From the NCBI GenBank assembly GCA_017417215.1, contig JAFPZP010000050.1:1-64000 (forward strand): a stretch of 64,000 nt of DNA, read 5' to 3'. The first letter of the stretch is position 1. Every line of letters starts with the position of its first letter. The position numbers and the translations under genes are program-made. Positions 8,992 to 18,252 of the stretch are shown piece after piece. This DNA is from Candidatus Rifleibacteriota bacterium. GTDB taxonomy: Bacteria; Muiribacteriota; Ozemobacteria; Ozemobacterales; Ozemobacteraceae. The notes beneath the pieces were generated by a model. The model saw nothing but the letters and a program-made list of their open reading frames with translations, was not told the origin of the DNA and searched no databases.

Positions 8992-10289
8992 ATAAGTATT
9001 ATACAAAAATAGATAGTTTAGCAGGAAACGTAGCAACTCTTAAGGCTAAGGGTGTTGGCTATGACGAATTAGCTGTAGTTGAAGGAAAATGGGGCAAATC
9101 TCTTGCTCAGGTCATCAGAGTTAACGGTGATTCTGCTACTATTCAGATTTTTGCTGGAACTCGTGGTGTTTCAACAGGAGATAAAGTTTCTTTTCTTGGC
9201 TCTTCAATGAAATTCAGTTTCTCAGAAGATTTGTTCGGAAGAGTTTTTTCAGGCAGTGGTGAAGCTAGAGATGGCAGAGGCGAACTTACTGAAAACATGG
9301 TTGAAGTAGGCGGACCTGCTGTTAACCCAGCTATAAGACTTATGCCAAACCGCATGATTCCAACTAATATTCCAATGATTGATGTATTCAATACTTTGGT
9401 TGAAGGTCAGAAACTGCCTATTTTCTCTATTCCAGGTGAACCTTATAATGAACTTCTTGCTAGAATAGCTTTACAGGCTGAAGCAGATGTTATCATTCTT
9501 GGTGGAATGGGTTTAAAATACGATGAATACTTGTTCTTTAAGAATAAGCTTGAACAGGGTGGTGCTATGGATCATACCATCATGTTTATTCATACTGCTT
9601 CTGACCCTGTTGTTGAATGCTTGCAAACTCCTGATATAGCTTTGACTGTAGCTGAACAATTTGCATTACAAGGCAAGAAGGTTCTTTGTCTGCTTACTGA
9701 TATGACAAACTTTGCTAACGCTTTGAAGGAAATCTCAATCACTATGGAACAGATTCCTTCTAATCGTGGTTATCCTGGCGACCTTTATTCTCAGCTAGCT
9801 TCCCGCTATGAAAAAGCTGTTGTTTTTGAAGACGGTGGTTCTATTACCTTGATAGCAGTTACAACTATGCCTGGTGATGATGTTACTCACCCTGTTCCAG
9901 ATAATACCGGATACATTACTGAGGGTCAGTTCTATCTGAAAGGTGGAGTTATTGACCCATTCGGTTCATTGTCTCGTTTGAAACAGCAGGTTAATGGTAA
10001 GACAAGAGACGACCACCGTGCAATAATGGATGGTTGTATTCAGCTTTATTCAAAATGTCGTGAAACACGTGAAAAACGCGCTATGGGTTTTGAAATGTCT
10101 GAATGGGATAATAAACTTTTGTCTTATGGTGACGATTTTGAAAAGAGCATTATGAGCTTCTCTAATAATATTGGTTTGTTTGACGCTTTAGATCAATGCT
10201 GGAAGCTTTTGGCAGACCATTTTGAACCTAGAGAAACTGGTATTCGTTCTAACCTTTGTGAAAAATACTGGGTTAAAAAACAGGCGTGA
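8988..10289 (+). CDS. atpB: V-type ATPase subunit B
   Basis: This 433-residue non-catalytic partner of subunit A has the expected [15 protein letters not shown] in place of a P-loop. It also carries [30 protein letters not shown] and the arginine region [11 protein letters not shown]. It alternates with A in the hexameric head. It overlaps subunit A by four bases and has an AAGGGGG ribosome site. Length and motifs are normal. Confidence 0.97.
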   Translation: MNKYYTKIDSLAGNVATLKAKGVGYDELAVVEGKWGKSLAQVIRVNGDSATIQIFAGTRGVSTGDKVSFLGSSMKFSFSEDLFGRVFSGSGEARDGRGELTENMVEVGGPAVNPAIRLMPNRMIPTNIPMIDVFNTLVEGQKLPIFSIPGEPYNELLARIALQAEADVIILGGMGLKYDEYLFFKNKLEQGGAMDHTIMFIHTASDPVVECLQTPDIALTVAEQFALQGKKVLCLLTDMTNFANALKEISITMEQIPSNRGYPGDLYSQLASRYEKAVVFEDGGSITLIAVTTMPGDDVTHPVPDNTGYITEGQFYLKGGVIDPFGSLSRLKQQVNGKTRDDHRAIMDGCIQLYSKCRETREKRAMGFEMSEWDNKLLSYGDDFEKSIMSFSNNIGLFDALDQCWKLLADHFEPRETGIRSNLCEKYWVKKQA

Positions 10290-10295
10290 TAAATT

Positions 10296-10889
10296 ATGGC
10301 TGATAAAATCAAAAAAACTCGGCCTGAGTTACTGAAACAAAGACAGCAACTTTCTCGATTTGAGAGATTTTTGCCGACTTTGGTTCTGAAAAAACAACAG
10401 ATTCAAGCTGAAATACTTAGAGTTCGAAATGAAGTTAAAAAGCTTGATAAACAAATGGCTGAAATTATTGCTCACAGCGAAGAATGGTCTTTGTTATTCA
10501 GTGAGTCAATGCCAGGCCCAGTAACTAGATTTGTTAATGTTAAGAGTATTCAACGCGGAGTTCGTAATGTTGCAGGTATAGATTTACCCGTAGTTTCTGG
10601 CGTTGAATATGAAATTAGTGATTTTTCCAGATTGGCAACTCCACCTTGGCTTGATGCAGGGTTAGATTTCGTTAAGAATCTTATGGAATTGCGTGAAAAG
10701 GTAAAAATCCTTCACGAACAGGAAAATCTTTTGCAACAGGAATTACGTAAGGTTACACAGCGTGTAAATCTATTTGAAAAAGTTATGATTCCTAATGCTA
10801 AGAATAATATAAAACTGATTCGTATCGCTTTGGCTGAAGAACAGACTTCTGCAGTATGTCGTTCTAAGATAGCAAAGAGCAAGAGCTAA
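10296..10889 (+). CDS. atpD: V-type ATPase subunit D
   Basis: This 197-residue protein consists of two long helical stretches (about residues 15-65 and 130-190) joined by a small middle region. That is the shape of the central shaft subunit D. The start TRPELLKQRQQLSRFERFLPTLVLKK matches the usual N-terminal helix. It rotates inside the A3B3 ring and passes torque to the membrane rotor. It follows atpB after six bases. No subunit F gene is found in the operon, as in other bacterial operons of this type. Confidence 0.9.
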   Translation: MADKIKKTRPELLKQRQQLSRFERFLPTLVLKKQQIQAEILRVRNEVKKLDKQMAEIIAHSEEWSLLFSESMPGPVTRFVNVKSIQRGVRNVAGIDLPVVSGVEYEISDFSRLATPPWLDAGLDFVKNLMELREKVKILHEQENLLQQELRKVTQRVNLFEKVMIPNAKNNIKLIRIALAEEQTSAVCRSKIAKSKS

Positions 10890-10901
10890 GGAGAATACAT
10901 C

Positions 10902-12713
10902 ATGATATCAAAAATGAAAAAGATTCTTCTCGCTGGTAAAATAGAAGACAGAGAAAAAGTATTAACTATACTACGTTCTACTGAATTAGTTCATGTTGAT
11001 GCTGCTGTCCCTGAAAAAATAAAAATACCAGAAGCTTTAAACTCTGAATACGAAGATTGTGCTCAGGCTTTGTCTATTCTTGCTCAATTAAAAGTTGAAG
11101 ATGATAATGACTTATTAGAAACTCCAGGAACTCCAACTAGACTTGTTGAAGAAACTCTTAATCATAACAAGGCTATAGGAGAGCTGAAGAATAAACTTAA
11201 TATAGTAAACAGAGAATTGGATGAAGTTGAAAAATGGGGTAATCTAGGTTTAAAGAACTTAGAATATCTTAAACAGAACGGAATCAATTACGCATTCTTA
11301 AAGGGTCCTTCTAAGTTTATCGAAGAAATTGAGTCTGAATGCATAGAAACTGTAACTTTAGCTGATAAAACAGAAGTTATAGGTTGTTTTTCTCGTAAGC
11401 CAATCAAATTCTCTGAAAAATTTACTCAGTTGGCTGTTCCAAAGAGAGAATTTGCTCAGGTATCTGATGAAAAACAAGTTTTGAACAAGTCTATTGAAGA
11501 CAATGTTCATGCTTTGCACTGCTTGAAACAGAGATATTCAGATATAGAAGCTCATTTCAATAAACTTGGAAATAAGAGGACTTTCAAAGAAGTTGAAACA
11601 GGTGTTTTCTGTGAAGATAAACTCTTTGTTTTAACTGGTTGGTGTCCTCAAAACAAAACACAGCAGTTACTAGATTCTTTTGAAGAATCTGGTATTTCAG
11701 TAGGTATAAACTTTTATGACCCAGGTTATAATGACATACCTCCTACAAAGTTGGAAAATGGTTCATATGCAGCAAGTTTGCAGCCTTTATTGAAATTCAT
11801 GGGTATGACACCCAGTTATTATGAACCAGATACAAGCTTTTTGTTTTTATCATCTTTGATTCTTTTTGCTTCATTTATATTGGCTGATTTTGGATATGGC
11901 TTACTAATGCTTATTCCATTGTTAGTTTTTTATAAAAAACTCTTGGCAAAGGGATTTGATGCTAAATTACTCAAATTGCTAATTTTCATTACTGCAGGAA
12001 CTACAGTATACGGAATCGTAACAAATTCATTCTTTGGATATAGGCCATTTAATTTCGGTTATGACCCGGCGGCAGATGATATGCTGTTGTGGCAGAAGCT
12101 TTGCTTCTTTATAGGAGCTATTCACTTGACTATAGCTCATGTTATGAAGATGTTAAGAAATTCAAAAGATGCTTCTCTTCTTGGAGAGGCTGGTTGGCTT
12201 GTGTTCTTATGGGCTATGTATGGATTAATTTGTCAGTTGGTAACTGGAGGCGACTTGGGTGTCTTCAAATTCTCTGATAAATTATCTTTATTTGGTTATG
12301 AGCAGGTATTGTATGTCTGGATGTTTGAGCTTTCAGCTATATTGATTTTGTTCTTTACAAAACCATCTTTGAATATTGTAGATTCATTGATAGCTGGGCT
12401 TGGATCAATAGCTTCCAACGCTTCTGGTATGTTTTCTGATATTTTGAGTTATATCAGACTCTGGGCCGTTGGACTTGCAGGTGGCAAGGTTGCCAGTGCC
12501 TTTAACAGTATAGGTGGAATAGTTGCTTCTATTCCTGTAATAGGCGTTGTCATACAGATAATTATATTTGTAGCCGGTCACTTGTTAAATATTGCTCTAA
12601 GCTGTATTTCAGTTCTTGCTCATGCTGTGCGTCTAAATCTATTGGAATTCTCTAGTCATCTTGGACTAGAATGGGCTGGTCGTGAATACGATCCATTTAA
12701 GGAAAAAAATTAA
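10902..12713 (+). CDS. atpI: V-type ATPase subunit I (membrane stator)
   Basis: This 603-residue protein has a soluble N-terminal half with coiled coil and a C-terminal half of seven or eight membrane segments (from about residue 315). The family features FMGMTPSYYEPDT, DFGYGLL and the DILSYIRLWAVGLAGGKVA helix are present. That last helix carries the arginine (in YIRLWA) that faces the rotor glutamate during ion movement. It makes the ion path with subunit K. It has its own AAGGAG ribosome site. Confidence 0.95.
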   Translation: MISKMKKILLAGKIEDREKVLTILRSTELVHVDAAVPEKIKIPEALNSEYEDCAQALSILAQLKVEDDNDLLETPGTPTRLVEETLNHNKAIGELKNKLNIVNRELDEVEKWGNLGLKNLEYLKQNGINYAFLKGPSKFIEEIESECIETVTLADKTEVIGCFSRKPIKFSEKFTQLAVPKREFAQVSDEKQVLNKSIEDNVHALHCLKQRYSDIEAHFNKLGNKRTFKEVETGVFCEDKLFVLTGWCPQNKTQQLLDSFEESGISVGINFYDPGYNDIPPTKLENGSYAASLQPLLKFMGMTPSYYEPDTSFLFLSSLILFASFILADFGYGLLMLIPLLVFYKKLLAKGFDAKLLKLLIFITAGTTVYGIVTNSFFGYRPFNFGYDPAADDMLLWQKLCFFIGAIHLTIAHVMKMLRNSKDASLLGEAGWLVFLWAMYGLICQLVTGGDLGVFKFSDKLSLFGYEQVLYVWMFELSAILILFFTKPSLNIVDSLIAGLGSIASNASGMFSDILSYIRLWAVGLAGGKVASAFNSIGGIVASIPVIGVVIQIIIFVAGHLLNIALSCISVLAHAVRLNLLEFSSHLGLEWAGREYDPFKEKN

Positions 12714-12765
12714 TATATATAACTTTTTAATTAATTAAGTATAAAAAAGAATAGGAGAAATCAAA

Positions 12766-13266
12766 ATGGAACCTTCTACAATGTTATTTCTTGGTAAACT
12801 TTCTTTAGGACTTGTTATGGGGTTTGGCGGACTTGGCAGCGCTCTTGGTGTTTTGGCTGCTGGACAGGCTGCAGCTGGTGCCTGGGCAAAACAGGGTAAA
12901 GAAGGCAAGTCTCTCGGTTCTTATACTATTATGATTGGTATGCCTCTTAGCCAGACTTTGTATTGTTTAGTTCTTTATTTTGCTATGCTTAATTCTGCTA
13001 CTCAGCCAGAAAATGGTCCAATTCTTCTCGGTGTTTCTCTTGGAGTTGGTTTCTGTCAGTTTATCTCTGCTTATGCTCAGGGTAAAATTGGTGCTGCAGG
13101 TATTAGATGTTTAGCAGAAAACGAAGATAAGGGTAGAGGTGGTATTATCACCGCTATGGGTATTGCTGAAACTGTTGCTCTTATAGCACTTGCTGTTGGT
13201 ATTCTTCTTTTGAATTCTGATATTATGGTTAAGGCTATTACTGCAACTGCTCCTGCTGTTGGTTGA
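12766..13266 (+). CDS. atpK: V-type ATPase proteolipid subunit K
   Basis: This 166-residue double-hairpin rotor subunit has four membrane helices. The ion-carrying carboxylate is present only in the second hairpin (E135 in GIAETVAL). The first hairpin has Q63 in PLSQTLY instead, as in other V-type 16-kDa subunits. S62, Q63, Q105 and E135 sit where the Enterococcus hirae sodium ligands (T64, Q65, Q110, E139) would fall, so sodium coupling is possible. That match is from memory of the family, not from a structural alignment. It is the last gene of the operon and is followed by a strong terminator. Confidence 0.93.
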   Translation: MEPSTMLFLGKLSLGLVMGFGGLGSALGVLAAGQAAAGAWAKQGKEGKSLGSYTIMIGMPLSQTLYCLVLYFAMLNSATQPENGPILLGVSLGVGFCQFISAYAQGKIGAAGIRCLAENEDKGRGGIITAMGIAETVALIALAVGILLLNSDIMVKAITATAPAVG

Positions 13267-13293
13267 TTGACCAATAATAGTATTTAAGCTGGT

Positions 13294-13328
13294 AAAAAAG
13301 CTCTCGATTAGATTTCGAGAGCTTTTTT
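13294..13328 (+). terminator. Intrinsic terminator of the V-ATPase operon
   Basis: A 14-bp perfect stem (AAAAAAGCTCTCGA and its complement) with a seven-base loop ends in six T. It closes the ATPase operon. Confidence 0.92.
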
Positions 13329-13378
13329 GCTAAATACTGAATAGCTGATTTGATTAATTCGCAAATATTAATGTTTTA

Positions 13379-13387
13379 TGCTATACT
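13379..13387 (+). promoter_or_regulatory. Probable extended -10 promoter of glmM
   Basis: TGCTATACT is an extended -10 element 40 bases before the glmM start. A weak -35 (TTCGCA, 13358-13363) lies 18 bases upstream of the TATACT. Its position directly after the operon terminator supports it. Confidence 0.45.
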
Positions 13388-13426
13388 GCTAAAAATAAAG
13401 TCTGAAAAATAGGAGTAACAAACCCT

Positions 13427-14776
13427 ATGGGTCGCTTTTTTGGAACTGATGGTGTTCGTGGTCTTGCTAACCGTTTCCCATTAGACGGAAACACTGCTTA
13501 CAGAATTGCTCAGCTTGCTTCAAAGCATTTACTGGCAAATCACAAAAAGCATGGACGACCTTTTTTTGTTGCAAAGGACACTAGACGATCCGGTGATTTG
13601 TTAGAACATGCTGTTGCTGCTGGCGCTGCTTCTATGGGAGCAGAAGTAAGACTTTTGGGTGTAATTCCAACACCTGCATTGGCCTTTATTACAAAAGAAC
13701 TTCAGGGAATGGGCGCTATAATGATAAGTGCTTCTCATAACCCATTCCAAGACAATGGTATTAAAGTTTTTGGTCCTGATGGCTACAAAATCAGTGATGA
13801 TATCGAAGAAGCTATTGAAAAAGACCTTATTGGCAATGTCAGAACAGAAATGCCTACAGGTGAAGGTGTTGGTGTTATAAATACTGATACCACTTCTGTT
13901 AAGTTCTGGTTGAATCACTTGGCAAAAGTAGCCGGTGAAAACTCTTCTCAGCGAAGAATGAAAATAGCTTTAGATTGTGCTAACGGTGCTCTTTCTAATT
14001 GGGCTCCGAAGTTCTTTTCTGAACTTGGTTATTCTGTAGACGCTATCGGAATAAATCCTGACGGTATCAATATTAATAAGGGTGTTGGTTCAACCTGTAT
14101 CAATTCTTTGGTTTCTATGATGAAGAAGGAACGCTTCGATATAGGTTTTGCTTTTGATGGCGATGCAGATAGACTTATTGCAGTTTCTAGCGATGGTGAA
14201 GTAGTTGACGGTGACTTTATTCTTGCTTTAACAGCAAAATTCTTGAAGGACAAAGGCAAACTGCCTGGCAATACCCTTGTAACAACTGTTATGGCAAACC
14301 TTGGTCTTGATATTGCTATGCGTAATAATGATATCAAGGTTCTAAAAACAAAGGTTGGAGACAGATTTGTTCTGGAAGAAATGCTTAAAGGCGGTTATGT
14401 TGTTGGCGGAGAACAAAGTGGTCATATTATTTTGACAGAGTTTTCTACAACTGGTGATGGTTTGCTGACTGCTTGCAATCTTTTAAGAATAATGAGGGAA
14501 ACAGGTTCTTCATTAAAAGAATTGAGCAGTATAATGTATAAACTTCCACAAGTTCTAGTTAATATCAAGGTTAAAAATAAAGATTATGCATCTGTTCCTG
14601 CAATAACTGACAGTATTAAAGAAGCAGATTCTGTTCTTTCTGGCAGAGGTAGAATTCTTGTTAGACCTTCTGGTACAGAAAACTTAATAAGAGTTATGGC
14701 TGAAGGACCTGATGAAGCTGAAATTAAGAAGCTTGTTGAAGGCGTAGCCAATGTTGTTGCAAAACATCTTTGTTAA
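13427..14776 (+). CDS. glmM: Phosphoglucosamine mutase GlmM
   Basis: This enzyme turns glucosamine-6-phosphate into glucosamine-1-phosphate for peptidoglycan and lipid A precursors. It has 449 residues, the usual length. It begins with RFFGTDGVRG and has the phosphoserine loop ISASHNPFQDNGIK (catalytic Ser103). The magnesium loop DGDADR holds D244, D246 and D248, the sugar loop is GGEQSGH, and the C-terminal phosphate loop is RPSGTENLIRVM. AGGAG lies ten bases before the ATG. The following lipoprotein gene starts 15 bases later, so the two may be cotranscribed. Confidence 0.97.
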   Translation: MGRFFGTDGVRGLANRFPLDGNTAYRIAQLASKHLLANHKKHGRPFFVAKDTRRSGDLLEHAVAAGAASMGAEVRLLGVIPTPALAFITKELQGMGAIMISASHNPFQDNGIKVFGPDGYKISDDIEEAIEKDLIGNVRTEMPTGEGVGVINTDTTSVKFWLNHLAKVAGENSSQRRMKIALDCANGALSNWAPKFFSELGYSVDAIGINPDGININKGVGSTCINSLVSMMKKERFDIGFAFDGDADRLIAVSSDGEVVDGDFILALTAKFLKDKGKLPGNTLVTTVMANLGLDIAMRNNDIKVLKTKVGDRFVLEEMLKGGYVVGGEQSGHIILTEFSTTGDGLLTACNLLRIMRETGSSLKELSSIMYKLPQVLVNIKVKNKDYASVPAITDSIKEADSVLSGRGRILVRPSGTENLIRVMAEGPDEAEIKKLVEGVANVVAKHLC

Positions 14777-14791
14777 AAAATAATTGTTTTT

Positions 14792-15370
14792 ATGAAGAGG
14801 CTATTTATAAGAAAAGCTTTATTGTTCTTATTTATTACTGTTCTTCTTTTTCAAACAACTGGCTGTTGTAAAAAGAAAGAACAGAAAAGCCCTATTTCAA
14901 GAGAGTCTAAAAACAAAGTTGAAACAGAAAAGCCAGACATTTCTGTCCCTGATGAATCTTCTAAACTCCTAGATAAGACTGGTTTAAGTTATTCTATTGA
15001 TAGAAGACCAGCTCCTAATCCACCTGTTTATAGTAGTTTTTCTGTATTTGAGAAACAGTATTTAGATGGAGTAAATAAGTTGGAAGCAGGTGAATTAGAT
15101 AAGGCCTTAGTCGTTTTTCAAGAAATTCTTAAGGAGTATCCTGAAGGTGAAGAAGCTAGTATAGCAGCTTTATGTATTGCAGAAATTTATTTTAGAAATA
15201 AAAATAATGAAGCGGCCTTAAAAATGTACCAAGAAATAATAAAAAAATATCCTGGTTCCCAAGCTGCACAGAATGCATTAGAAGGAATTAAATATCTTCA
15301 AAGCTTTGATAAGCATGAAAAATCTTTTGTTTCTCCTGAAGTTGAAGATAGGAAAAGGAGGGGTAGATGA
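14792..15370 (+). CDS. TPR lipoprotein
   Basis: This 192-residue protein has a lipoprotein-type signal peptide ending TTGC, with Cys near residue 26, although the -3 residue is Thr rather than Leu. A low-complexity linker follows, then two to three TPR-like helix pairs (around residues 85-170, such as LEAGELDKALVVFQEILKEY). It resembles BamD/YbgF-type periplasmic TPR lipoproteins. It ends in an ATGA overlap with the first of three prepilin-like genes, so it may act as a pilotin or assembly factor for them. That role is inferred from context only. Confidence 0.7.
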   Translation: MKRLFIRKALLFLFITVLLFQTTGCCKKKEQKSPISRESKNKVETEKPDISVPDESSKLLDKTGLSYSIDRRPAPNPPVYSSFSVFEKQYLDGVNKLEAGELDKALVVFQEILKEYPEGEEASIAALCIAEIYFRNKNNEAALKMYQEIIKKYPGSQAAQNALEGIKYLQSFDKHEKSFVSPEVEDRKRRGR

Positions 15371-15858
15371 TTTCTCTTAGAGGATTTAAAAAAGCAAAAC
15401 GGGCTTTCACTTTTGTTGAAGTTCTTTTGGCTATTTTTATAATCGGAGTTGGAGTTTTACCTGTTTTAACTCTTTTCCTTACAGGAACTAGAACTATTGA
15501 GAGTGGTGGTCTTATATTTCAGGTTGCAGTAGCTGCTCAGAATATTATGGATACAGTTAGAAGCGATACTTTTTTATGGCAGGGTCTTCCTGTAGATATA
15601 AAAATTCCTTCTGATGAAGACAGAGGATTGTATTTGCCAACAGAACTTGTAAAAAAATACAAAGCTCAAGCTTTTTTAAAAATTGATGTTGCTAAGGGGC
15701 ATACCATTCTTAATACAGGTGAACCTGAAGAAAACCTGTATCAGATTGATATACTAGTTACCTGGGAAGAAAACGGCATTAAAAAGCAGTATAGTTTGAC
15801 TAATTATCGTGCTAATATAAATTGGCAAACAATGAAGACTTCAACGAGGTTTGAATAA
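15367..15858 (+). CDS. Prepilin-like protein, GspI/PilV type
   Basis: This 163-residue protein has a class III prepilin signal. A short basic leader (KKAKRA) is followed by FTFVEVLLAIFIIGVGVLP, with Glu at +5 and a long hydrophobic helix. The GVGVLP ending of the helix and the later AAQNIMDTVRSD resemble minor pseudopilin GspI or PilV. It would be cut by a prepilin peptidase and join a type IV pilus or type II secretion pseudopilus. It overlaps its neighbours on both sides. Confidence 0.8.
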   Translation: MISLRGFKKAKRAFTFVEVLLAIFIIGVGVLPVLTLFLTGTRTIESGGLIFQVAVAAQNIMDTVRSDTFLWQGLPVDIKIPSDEDRGLYLPTELVKKYKAQAFLKIDVAKGHTILNTGEPEENLYQIDILVTWEENGIKKQYSLTNYRANINWQTMKTSTRFE

Positions 15859-15859
15859 T

Positions 15860-16459
15860 ATGAAAAAGTCGGGTTTTACTTTAGTTGAATTGTCTGTAAC
15901 TGTATTTATTATTGCCTGTATTTCCGTTGTATTAGTAATTGTTTTAAGAAGTAATCTTACAACTATGAAATTTGGTCAGAAGCATATGGATTTTAATCAG
16001 AAGGTTCTTCTGGCGATAAGAAGAGTTTTTTATGATATAAAAAGAATCAACCCGATTTTAACGAAAAGTTTAGCTTATGGGTACGCTTTGAAAAATGAAC
16101 TTGCAGGGGAACCAAAGCCAAGAATTATATTTATTCGTAAGTCTAAAGACCCAAAAGATAGAGATGAACTTGAGTTTGTAATAGACTCAAATCTTGATGT
16201 AGAAGATATTTATAACATTAAATACTATCTTGAGGACAAAGCTTTAAAAAGAGAGGTTAGAGACAAAGCTGCTCAAGTAAAAGTAGATACAGTTTTAGAA
16301 AATACAACAGCTTTTTCTGTAGATAAAGATGATTTAGATATTAAGCAAATATTTGTAAAGATTAGTGTGGATGATCCTAAAAGTGGTATTAAAAGAGATG
16401 TCGATTTCGCTGTTAGACTGGAAACAGACTTTGTTTATGTAGACAAGCGGGATTTATAA
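15860..16459 (+). CDS. Prepilin-like protein, GspJ type
   Basis: This protein of about 199 residues starts MKKSGFTLVELSVTVFIIA, a textbook prepilin N-terminus with cleavage after Gly and Glu at +5. A TTG codon nine bases upstream could also serve, but it lies only two bases from GAGG, while this ATG is eleven bases away and gives the normal short leader. The size and gene order (I, J, K-like) suggest GspJ/PilW. The globular part has no known catalytic motif. Confidence 0.8.
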   Translation: MKKSGFTLVELSVTVFIIACISVVLVIVLRSNLTTMKFGQKHMDFNQKVLLAIRRVFYDIKRINPILTKSLAYGYALKNELAGEPKPRIIFIRKSKDPKDRDELEFVIDSNLDVEDIYNIKYYLEDKALKREVRDKAAQVKVDTVLENTTAFSVDKDDLDIKQIFVKISVDDPKSGIKRDVDFAVRLETDFVYVDKRDL

Positions 16460-16461
16460 AA

Positions 16462-16938
16462 ATGATGTATAATAAAAGAAGAAAAGGTTTTATTGCATTT
16501 GTAACTTTATTCTTGCTGGCAATATTTGGCTTAATGGGTATAGCTTATTGGTTCAGCTCAAGAATGAATACTGATATGCTTTGGGTTGAATCTCAGCGTC
16601 TTAGAGCAAGAAACTTTGCTCAGGCTGGTATAGAAAAAGCAAGGCTTCACATGTGCAATGTTTGTCAGCGTTCTGATAAATATGATATGAAAAAAAGCTC
16701 TTATAAAAAAGAAGAGTTTGAGAAAGAATTTGAAGATGGCGGTTATAGAATAACATCTATAGAACCGTTTAAATTTGAAGGTAAAGAGTACTTAAACGTA
16801 GATCACGTAGTTAAGGGCAGAGTTATTGGCAAGTTTGACGTATGGGAAGTAACTTCTGAAGGCTATACAACAAAGACAAAACAGATTGTTGAAATTAAGA
16901 CCATAATAAGAGTTTTCCGTGATAATGTCGTCTATTAA
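16462..16938 (+). CDS. PilX/GspK-like pilin-associated protein
   Basis: This 158-residue protein has a basic start (YNKRRKG) and one hydrophobic helix (FIAFVTLFLLAIFGLMGIAYWF). It lacks the Glu at +5, as GspK/PilX proteins do. The region after the helix contains the RARNFAQAGIEKAR pattern typical of PilX N-termini. A pair of Cys (CNVC) follows. It is the third pilin-like gene in the row and probably caps or seeds the fibre. It has no strong ribosome site. Confidence 0.7.
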   Translation: MMYNKRRKGFIAFVTLFLLAIFGLMGIAYWFSSRMNTDMLWVESQRLRARNFAQAGIEKARLHMCNVCQRSDKYDMKKSSYKKEEFEKEFEDGGYRITSIEPFKFEGKEYLNVDHVVKGRVIGKFDVWEVTSEGYTTKTKQIVEIKTIIRVFRDNVVY

Positions 16939-16950
16939 GGAAGGACAGCT

Positions 16951-18252
16951 ATGAGAATCAATATAAAACATATTTATTTGGCAGTAGGTCTGGTTCTTTT
17001 TGGAAATTTATGCGAATTACGTGCAGAAATTAACGAATTTTCGGCAAAAGTTAACGGCGATATTTATGGGCAGGTTCGTGTAATAGATGATGTAGACGGC
17101 GATGGCAATAAAGATATTATTTTCGGCGGAACGGATGGCAAGGTACACATTTTTTCTTCTAACGGAAGTGAGATATTCAGGCCACCTTATTGGCCTAAAC
17201 AGGTTGATGCTCCTGTCACTGCAGGAATTGAAGTAACCGATCTTGATGGAAAAGGAAATCCAAATATACTAGTATCTACTATGAATGGTACAGTATATTG
17301 TTTAAATTCAAAAGGTAAAGAACTCTGGAATTACAAGACCGGTGGCAAAATTCTTATTGCTCCTCCTGTAGTAGCAGATTTAGGCGGTAATGAAGGAAAA
17401 GGTATCGTTGTCAGTTCTGCTTCTGGTCGTGTTGTTTTATTGACTTCTGATGGTCGTGAGGAAATGGTTTTTAGTAGCGATCATCCAGTAAATGCTACTC
17501 CTGTTGTTGCAGATATTACTCATGATGGTCAAAAAGATATTTTAATAAAAGATAATACTGGTAAGATATCTATTTATAATAGGAGTGGAAGTGCTATTAA
17601 TGAATGGTTTTCTGGAAATTATTCTACAGGAGCATCGGATTGGCCATTTAATATAGATGTGGCAGATATTAACGGTGATGGTATTCCAGAAATATTTACA
17701 ACAGATCCGAGCAATTCTAATGGTACTTTCAAAATGTGGGATAATGAAGGAAAGCTCTTATCTTCTTTCCCTATTACTGAAGCTGCTCATGGAGCTCCGA
17801 AAATTGCAGACATAGATGGTGATGGGATAGATGATATAATTATTGCACAATGTGATGGCAAGGTTATGGTTTGCGATAAAAATGGAAAACCTAAAAAGGG
17901 CTGGCCATTTGAAAATGATTATATGATTTACAGTGCCCCTTCAATTATTGATATTGATGGAGACGGTAATCCTGAAATAGTTTTTACATGTAATAAAAGT
18001 GGTAATCAAGGTCTGCAGGCTGGTTGTATCGTTGCCTTGAATAGTAAGGGGCAAATGATGGAGGATTACCCGAAGTATATAGGTAAAACCATTGCGCCAT
18101 TAACTTTTGCTGATCTTGACGGAGATGGTACTCTTGAAATAATTGCCGCTGGTGGAATAGGTTATACTGGTCCACAGCTACATGTTTTCAAGACAAAAGC
18201 CAAACTTAAATTTAAAATTGTAACAATCAGGCAGCAGACAAATTTTAAATGA
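16951..18252 (+). CDS. Exported FG-GAP/VCBS beta-propeller protein
   Basis: This 433-residue protein has a signal peptide (about residues 1-26). It has seven or eight repeats holding an Asp-rich loop, such as DVDGDGNKD, DLDGKGNPN, DINGDGIPE, DIDGDGIDD, DIDGDGNPE and DLDGDGTLE. These loops match calcium-binding FG-GAP/VCBS repeats, and the count fits a seven- or eight-blade propeller. No protease or other catalytic domain is seen. It is cotranscribed with prepilin genes and overlaps the following TPR gene by four bases, so it may be a surface or pilus-associated protein. Confidence 0.85.
   Translation: MRINIKHIYLAVGLVLFGNLCELRAEINEFSAKVNGDIYGQVRVIDDVDGDGNKDIIFGGTDGKVHIFSSNGSEIFRPPYWPKQVDAPVTAGIEVTDLDGKGNPNILVSTMNGTVYCLNSKGKELWNYKTGGKILIAPPVVADLGGNEGKGIVVSSASGRVVLLTSDGREEMVFSSDHPVNATPVVADITHDGQKDILIKDNTGKISIYNRSGSAINEWFSGNYSTGASDWPFNIDVADINGDGIPEIFTTDPSNSNGTFKMWDNEGKLLSSFPITEAAHGAPKIADIDGDGIDDIIIAQCDGKVMVCDKNGKPKKGWPFENDYMIYSAPSIIDIDGDGNPEIVFTCNKSGNQGLQAGCIVALNSKGQMMEDYPKYIGKTIAPLTFADLDGDGTLEIIAAGGIGYTGPQLHVFKTKAKLKFKIVTIRQQTNFK

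Noticed and set aside
5946-13266. Transfer of the V-ATPase operon from an archaeon
   Set aside because: The gene order with DUF2764 is the one known from bacteria, and base composition does not differ from the neighbours.
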